Assembly (NCBI GenBank): GCA_902464115.1
Contig: CABQIF010000119.1
Span: forward strand, 1-6,272
Direction: 5' to 3'
Source: an uncultured Ruminococcus sp.
GTDB lineage: Bacteria > Bacillota > Clostridia > Oscillospirales > Ruminococcaceae
Length of the DNA stretch: 6,272 bases
Shown here: positions 6,259-6,272 of the stretch, one piece after another
Layout: each line of letters starts with the position of its first letter
How positions within the stretch are numbered: the first letter of the stretch is position 1
Program-made: the position numbers and the translations under genes
The notes under the pieces: generated by a model
What the model was told of the DNA's origin: nothing
Seen by the model: only the letters and a program-made list of their open reading frames with translations
Databases searched by the model: none

Positions 6259-6272
6259 GGAGAAAAAGCGGA

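Overview
The window looks like a piece of a fibre-degrading, cellulosome-forming Ruminococcus (Firmicutes, Ruminococcaceae/Oscillospiraceae), close in style to R. flavefaciens or R. champanellensis. The basis is a dockerin ending in the Ruminococcus-like stretch MMQKWLLAVP, very long threonine linkers, strong purine-rich ribosome sites and moderately AT-rich DNA. The species assignment is inference.

All three genes lie on the minus strand, so transcription runs from high to low coordinates. From right to left: (1) 6183-4378, a Na+/phosphate cotransporter-family membrane protein with a fused C-terminal PhoU region, followed by a hairpin-U-tract terminator at 4348-4317. (2) 4122-2227, a secreted SGNH-fold esterase resembling CE3 acetyl xylan esterases, carrying two related carbohydrate-binding-like modules on threonine linkers and no dockerin. 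It has its own promoter (TTGACT-17 bp-TATACT, 4231-4203) and terminator (2188-2153). (3) 2014 to the left edge, a secreted GH30 subfamily 8-type glucuronoxylanase with a CBM22 module and a type I dockerin. Its second dockerin repeat is cut off by the window. It has a separate promoter (TGTACA-17 bp-TATAAT with an extended -10, 2090-2062). I could support no plus-strand gene and no RNA gene.

The two secreted enzymes form a plausible xylan-attack pair. The esterase would remove acetyl groups, and the GH30 enzyme would cut the backbone where methylglucuronic acid is attached. Only the GH30 enzyme carries a cellulosome anchor, so the esterase probably acts free, or tethered to the substrate by its own binding modules. 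The phosphate transporter appears to be an unrelated housekeeping neighbour with its own transcription unit.

Points most worth a second look: the unassigned duplicated binding-like module in the esterase; a 39-bp (13-residue) linker repeat whose four copies differ only at wobble positions; AT-rich repeated elements in the GH30 promoter; an inverted repeat just upstream of the esterase -35 box; and two genes whose ribosome site overlaps an upstream in-frame ATG. I did not find a clearly new biological system.
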